From: Actinomycetota bacterium
Lineage (GTDB): Bacteria > Actinomycetota > Acidimicrobiia > Acidimicrobiales > UBA8592
Length of the DNA stretch: 9,002 nt
Direction: 5' to 3'
Assembly (NCBI GenBank): GCA_002712415.1
Contig: PATO01000009.1
Coordinates: forward strand, 8,398 to 17,399
Part shown: positions 6,301 through 9,002 of the stretch, piece after piece
Layout of the letters: each line of letters begins with the position of its first letter
Numbering within the stretch: the first letter of the stretch is position 1
Notes under the pieces: generated by a model
Databases searched by the model: none
Told to the model about the DNA's origin: nothing
Seen by the model: the letters and a program-made list of their open reading frames with translations, nothing else
Program-made: the position numbers and the translations under genes

Positions 6301-7494
6301 ATGGCATCAAACGGAATTAAAGATAAAGTTGCCATCATCTCAATTGGTTGCACCCCGTTCAAAGAACATTGGGACAAAAGCGCTGACGATTTATTGATAG
6401 ATGCAACAACGCAAACTTTACGAGCAGTTGATATGACCACTGATGACATTGATGCGTACTGGGTAGGGACTGCTCAAAGCGGGATGAGTGGATTAACACT
6501 GTCTATGCCAATGAAACTGCACGGTAAACCAGTTACTAGAGTAGAAAACTACTGCGCAACTGGATCAGAAGCCCTTAGACAAGCATGCTATGCAGTAGCC
6601 AGTGGAGCTTACGATACAGCAATGGCTGTAGGCGTGGAAAAGGTTAAAGACAGCGGGTACCAAGGTTTGAACGCATTTCCAATGCCAACAGCTGGAACAA
6701 ATAGAACACTAACTGCGGCAGCAATGTACAGTCTTGTTCTCCCAGCTTATGCAAAGAAATACGGAATAGATGAAGACGAGTTACGAATGGTTGTCGCCAA
6801 AATTGCTGAAAAGAATCATTACAATGGTGCACGAAACGAGCTAGCTCAGTTTCGTCGAGAGATATCCGCAGAAGAAATTTGTAATATGGCAGCCGTTGCT
6901 GGCAAATTGAGTATATTTGACTGTGCCGGAGTAGCTGATGGAGCCGCAGCAGTAATTGTCGTCCCTGCTGAAAAGGCTTACGAATATACCGATAAACCCC
7001 TATTCGTAAAAGCCTTATCCTTTGTTTCGGGAAATGGATCAGGGCTCATAGATCCCGAGTACGACTATACGACCTTCCCTGAGTGCGAGGCTGCAGCAAC
7101 TGACGCGTACCAGCAGGCAGGAATAGATAACCCACAAGATTGCATCGCAATGGCCGAAGTACATGACTGCTTTACACCAACCGAACTCATTCTCATGGAA
7201 GACCTTGGGTTTTCCCAGAGAGGCGAAGGGTGGAGTGATGTTTTAACAGGTAAGTTCGCACTAACAGGAGAACTGCCCATAAACACTGATGGTGGTTTGA
7301 AAAGTTTCGGTCACCCGGTTGGAGCATCAGGTATTCGAATGCACTACGAGTGCTGGTTACAATTACGTGGAGAAGCACCCGAAAACCGAAAGATACCTGA
7401 TACCGATAAAAATCTTGGCCTCGTTCATAATCTTGGAGGATATCCAGGAGAAATGGTTAGTTTCGTTTCAATACTTGGCACTGAGATCGGATAG
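6301..7494 (+). CDS. SCP2/acetyl-CoA-acetyltransferase-type thiolase
   Basis: This is a 397-residue thiolase of the lipid-transfer-protein (SCPx-like) class. The nucleophile Cys85 lies in VENYCATGSEALR (81-93). C-terminal active-site motifs are EVHDCFTPTE (286-295), with His289, and SFGHPVGASG (335-344), with His338. Near the end HNLGGYPGEM (376-385) has His where classical biosynthetic thiolases carry their second Cys, as is usual in SCPx-type members. The enzyme should condense acyl-CoAs or cleave 3-ketoacyl-CoA, or act as a retro-aldolase, in the cytoplasm. It starts 2 nt after the HMGS-like/DUF35 gene, matching families where a DUF35 protein binds this thiolase class and contributes to CoA binding. 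The next gene converges with only 6 nt between. Class and intact catalytic residues are clear; the chain it processes is not. Confidence 0.92.
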   Translation: MASNGIKDKVAIISIGCTPFKEHWDKSADDLLIDATTQTLRAVDMTTDDIDAYWVGTAQSGMSGLTLSMPMKLHGKPVTRVENYCATGSEALRQACYAVASGAYDTAMAVGVEKVKDSGYQGLNAFPMPTAGTNRTLTAAAMYSLVLPAYAKKYGIDEDELRMVVAKIAEKNHYNGARNELAQFRREISAEEICNMAAVAGKLSIFDCAGVADGAAAVIVVPAEKAYEYTDKPLFVKALSFVSGNGSGLIDPEYDYTTFPECEAAATDAYQQAGIDNPQDCIAMAEVHDCFTPTELILMEDLGFSQRGEGWSDVLTGKFALTGELPINTDGGLKSFGHPVGASGIRMHYECWLQLRGEAPENRKIPDTDKNLGLVHNLGGYPGEMVSFVSILGTEIG

Positions 7495-7500
7495 GATTCC

Positions 7501-8400
7501 TCACTCAGGTTCTTTGCTCGTACCTTGCCCTAGCAATATTGCCCCCAAGGCTAAGATCACGACACAGGTAGAGAAGATCTGAAGAGCATTTAAAGACTCC
7601 TCTAGAAAAATCCACGCCAAAAGTGACGATACAACTGGAACGAAAAGCGTAAGGATAGAACCGACCCACAATGGGATTCGTACAAGAGACCAATTCATCA
7701 ATGAATGACCGATTAAGCCAGCAACAGTTGCCAAAATGAACAGCCAGAAGATATCACGATTTGAAGGCACGGTTAGAGCAACAGAGAAAACTAGGGCTAT
7801 GAGAAAATTGAGAATTCCAGTTATTACACCTGTTGCTGCAGTGAACTCGAGAGGTGAAACACGGCCCTGAGTCTGTTTAGAAATAATAAAGTACCCAGTC
7901 CAGGTAAATAATGCTGCACAAGCGAACAAATCACCTGTGACGTCCCATTCGGTAGTTCCAGAAGAACCAGCGACAACGCCAAAGGTTGCCACCAAAGCAA
8001 TAACTCCAATAAAGACATCTCGGCGCGTTACTTTCTCTTTAAAAACTTTGTAGCTATAAACAGATATCAACACAGGTTGTAGTGAGCCGATAATAGTTGC
8101 GTTTACAACTGTTGTTCTTTTGAGGGACTCAAAGAAGAATGCGACATTGAGTCCCAAAGCAATCCCACCCCAAAACGCAATCTTTATAGATTGAAAGGTG
8201 AGAGGAGTGCCCTTTGCTTTTAGGAAAGCAATCATGACTATTGAGTAGAAAGTAAATCTGTAGATTGCTATTTCTGTAGAAGTCACGGAGATGTATTTAA
8301 CAATTACTCCAGACGACCCCCATGCAGTCACTGCAAAGGCAGCGCCGACTAGTGCAAGTCGAGAATAGTTATGAATTTCTTGCGAGGTTTTATCAGTCAT
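7501..8400 (-). CDS. EamA/DMT-superfamily permease
   Basis: This is a 299-residue inner-membrane protein with about ten hydrophobic helices in two EamA repeats. The first starts at LALVGAAFAVTAWGSSGVIV (15-34), with EIAIYRF (43-49) and VVNATIIGSLQPVLISVYSY (98-117) as in other DMT exporters. The second starts near GDLFACAALFTWTGYFIISK (156-175) and contains LTLFVPVVSSLLAWIFLEES (250-269), the usual P...S..A...L.E.. helix. It is not of the RarD subgroup seen earlier. The substrate is unknown; DMT members often export amino acids or small metabolites. It converges with the thiolase gene with a 6-nt gap and no terminator, and diverges from the carotenoid oxygenase. The start ATG has no Shine-Dalgarno (a run of five C precedes it), and an inverted repeat lies just upstream. 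Confidence 0.9.
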   Translation of the reverse strand: MTDKTSQEIHNYSRLALVGAAFAVTAWGSSGVIVKYISVTSTEIAIYRFTFYSIVMIAFLKAKGTPLTFQSIKIAFWGGIALGLNVAFFFESLKRTTVVNATIIGSLQPVLISVYSYKVFKEKVTRRDVFIGVIALVATFGVVAGSSGTTEWDVTGDLFACAALFTWTGYFIISKQTQGRVSPLEFTAATGVITGILNFLIALVFSVALTVPSNRDIFWLFILATVAGLIGHSLMNWSLVRIPLWVGSILTLFVPVVSSLLAWIFLEESLNALQIFSTCVVILALGAILLGQGTSKEPE

Positions 8401-8406
8401 GGGGGT

Positions 8407-8421
8407 TGTTAATGTTTAACA
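8407..8421. promoter_or_regulatory. inverted repeat TGTTAA-TGT-TTAACA, candidate operator
   Basis: A perfect 6-bp inverted repeat with a 3-nt spacer lies 7 nt upstream of the EamA permease start (ATG at 8400, minus) in the divergent gap before the carotenoid oxygenase. Its position would block the permease promoter if bound. It is short enough to arise by chance in AT-rich DNA. Confidence 0.3.
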
Positions 8422-8519
8422 CAAAATTCCACACTAACGATCACTTAACCACGCTAAAAGTCTTAGACTTGACCAAAGGGGATCCCACAAAGCACCTACA
8501 CAGAAAGTTCAGGGGGAGC

Positions 8520-9002
8520 ATGGCAACTATCGAATCAGAAACTCCATGGCATTTACGAGGCAACTGGGCGCCTGTCCAGACCGAAGTAACTGCTGAGAAT
8601 CTAACTGTCGAGGGATCAATTCCTCCTCAATTAGAAGGTGTTTATATCCGTACTGGACCCAACCCAAAATCAGGATTTTCACCACACTGGTTCATGGGAG
8701 ATGGGATGGTTCACGGCGCTCGCCTTTCTCGTGGGAAAGCGGAATGGTACCGGAATAGGTTTGTGCAAACCCCAAACATTACAAAAACCGGTAACGGTTC
8801 CACTCCCGACCTGGGCGATCTATCAAATGGCAGTGGCAACACTCACGTCGTTGCTCATGCCGGCACAATACTATGCCTTGAAGAAGGCCACTGGCCTTGG
8901 AAAATAGATAAGGAGCTAAACACCGTCAGCTTCGAAAATTATGGTGGATCGCTAACAACCTCAATGACAGCACACCCAAAAATTTGCCCGAAAACAGGAG
9001 AA
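8520..9002 (+). CDS. carotenoid cleavage oxygenase (RPE65/CCD family), N-terminal part, runs off the right edge
   Basis: The first 161 residues of a carotenoid oxygenase are present. Visible family motifs are GSIPPQLEGVYIRTGPNP (32-49), HWFMGDGMVHG (56-66), SGNTHVVAHAGTILCLEEG (105-123) and MTAHPKICPKTGE (149-161). His152 in AHPK is the first of the four histidines that bind the catalytic iron; the others lie beyond the edge. The family cleaves double bonds of carotenoids or apocarotenoids, or in some bacteria lignostilbenes, with O2 in the cytoplasm or at the membrane face. The ATG has a purine-rich GGGGGAG just before it. It diverges from the EamA permease across 119 nt. Family assignment is strong; the substrate cannot be told from this part. 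Confidence 0.92.
   Translation, partial: MATIESETPWHLRGNWAPVQTEVTAENLTVEGSIPPQLEGVYIRTGPNPKSGFSPHWFMGDGMVHGARLSRGKAEWYRNRFVQTPNITKTGNGSTPDLGDLSNGSGNTHVVAHAGTILCLEEGHWPWKIDKELNTVSFENYGGSLTTSMTAHPKICPKTGE

Noticed and set aside
7482..7515. possible shared terminator between the convergent thiolase and permease genes
   Set aside because: Only a 5-bp CTGAG/CTCAG pairing with a long loop is seen, with no T-run; it is too weak to call.
8479..8486. GGGATCCC palindrome
   Set aside because: It is an isolated 8-bp palindrome with no flanking symmetry; it is likely chance.
8469..8503. TTGACC as a -35 box for the carotenoid oxygenase
   Set aside because: No -10-like hexamer is found at 16-19 nt spacing, so a promoter cannot be supported here.
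8638..8907. 89-codon plus-strand frame near the right edge
   Set aside because: It is an off-frame shadow of the carotenoid oxygenase, whose motifs are continuous in the frame starting at 8520.

Overview
The window looks like a chromosomal segment of a marine, moderately low-GC actinobacterium. The best guess is an Acidimicrobiia relative, inferred from gene content and not from any marker gene. Clues are a MarP-like serine protease, an HMG-CoA-synthase-like/DUF35 fusion of the kind common in actinobacterial catabolic clusters, a secreted small protein with the actinobacterial 'LGL...L..IAE.NG' pattern, and several SD-less starts with a TANNNT box 6-7 nt upstream, as in leaderless actinobacterial transcription. 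No RNA gene, insertion sequence, CRISPR array or phage gene was seen, and no gene-free stretch exceeds about 120 bases.

Layout. Positions 1-2807 are all on the minus strand. In transcription order they hold rarD (EamA/RarD-type DMT transporter), a secreted hypothetical protein, a perfect 12-bp terminator-like hairpin, a zinc-free NADPH:quinone oxidoreductase-type MDR enzyme, and the start of an enoyl-CoA hydratase/isomerase. The hydratase gene overlaps the MDR gene by 11 nt and runs off the left edge. From 2904 to 7494 everything is on the plus strand: a lipoprotein-like MarP-type serine protease, then a tight trio of a Rieske oxygenase alpha subunit, an HMG-CoA-synthase-like protein fused to a DUF35 OB-fold domain, and an SCP2-type thiolase. 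A second EamA/DMT permease (7501-8400, minus) converges on the thiolase with only 6 nt between them. It is divergent from a carotenoid cleavage oxygenase that runs off the right edge.

How the genes fit together. The trio at 3651-7494 is the most interesting part. A Rieske oxygenase would hydroxylate a substrate. The thiolase and the HMGS-like/DUF35 fusion resemble the archaeal thiolase/HMGS/DUF35 complex and the actinobacterial thiolase-DUF35 (steroid aldolase) assemblies, but the HMGS-like half has lost its catalytic cysteine and the DUF35 half has lost its zinc-ribbon cysteines. The fusion is therefore probably a non-catalytic scaffold or CoA-binding partner for the thiolase, whose own Cys and His are intact. 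With the enoyl-CoA hydratase and MDR reductase nearby, the area points to degradation of a cyclic or branched compound through CoA thioesters. The substrate cannot be read from the sequence. Carotenoid or apocarotenoid metabolism is one possibility, because of the neighbouring carotenoid oxygenase.
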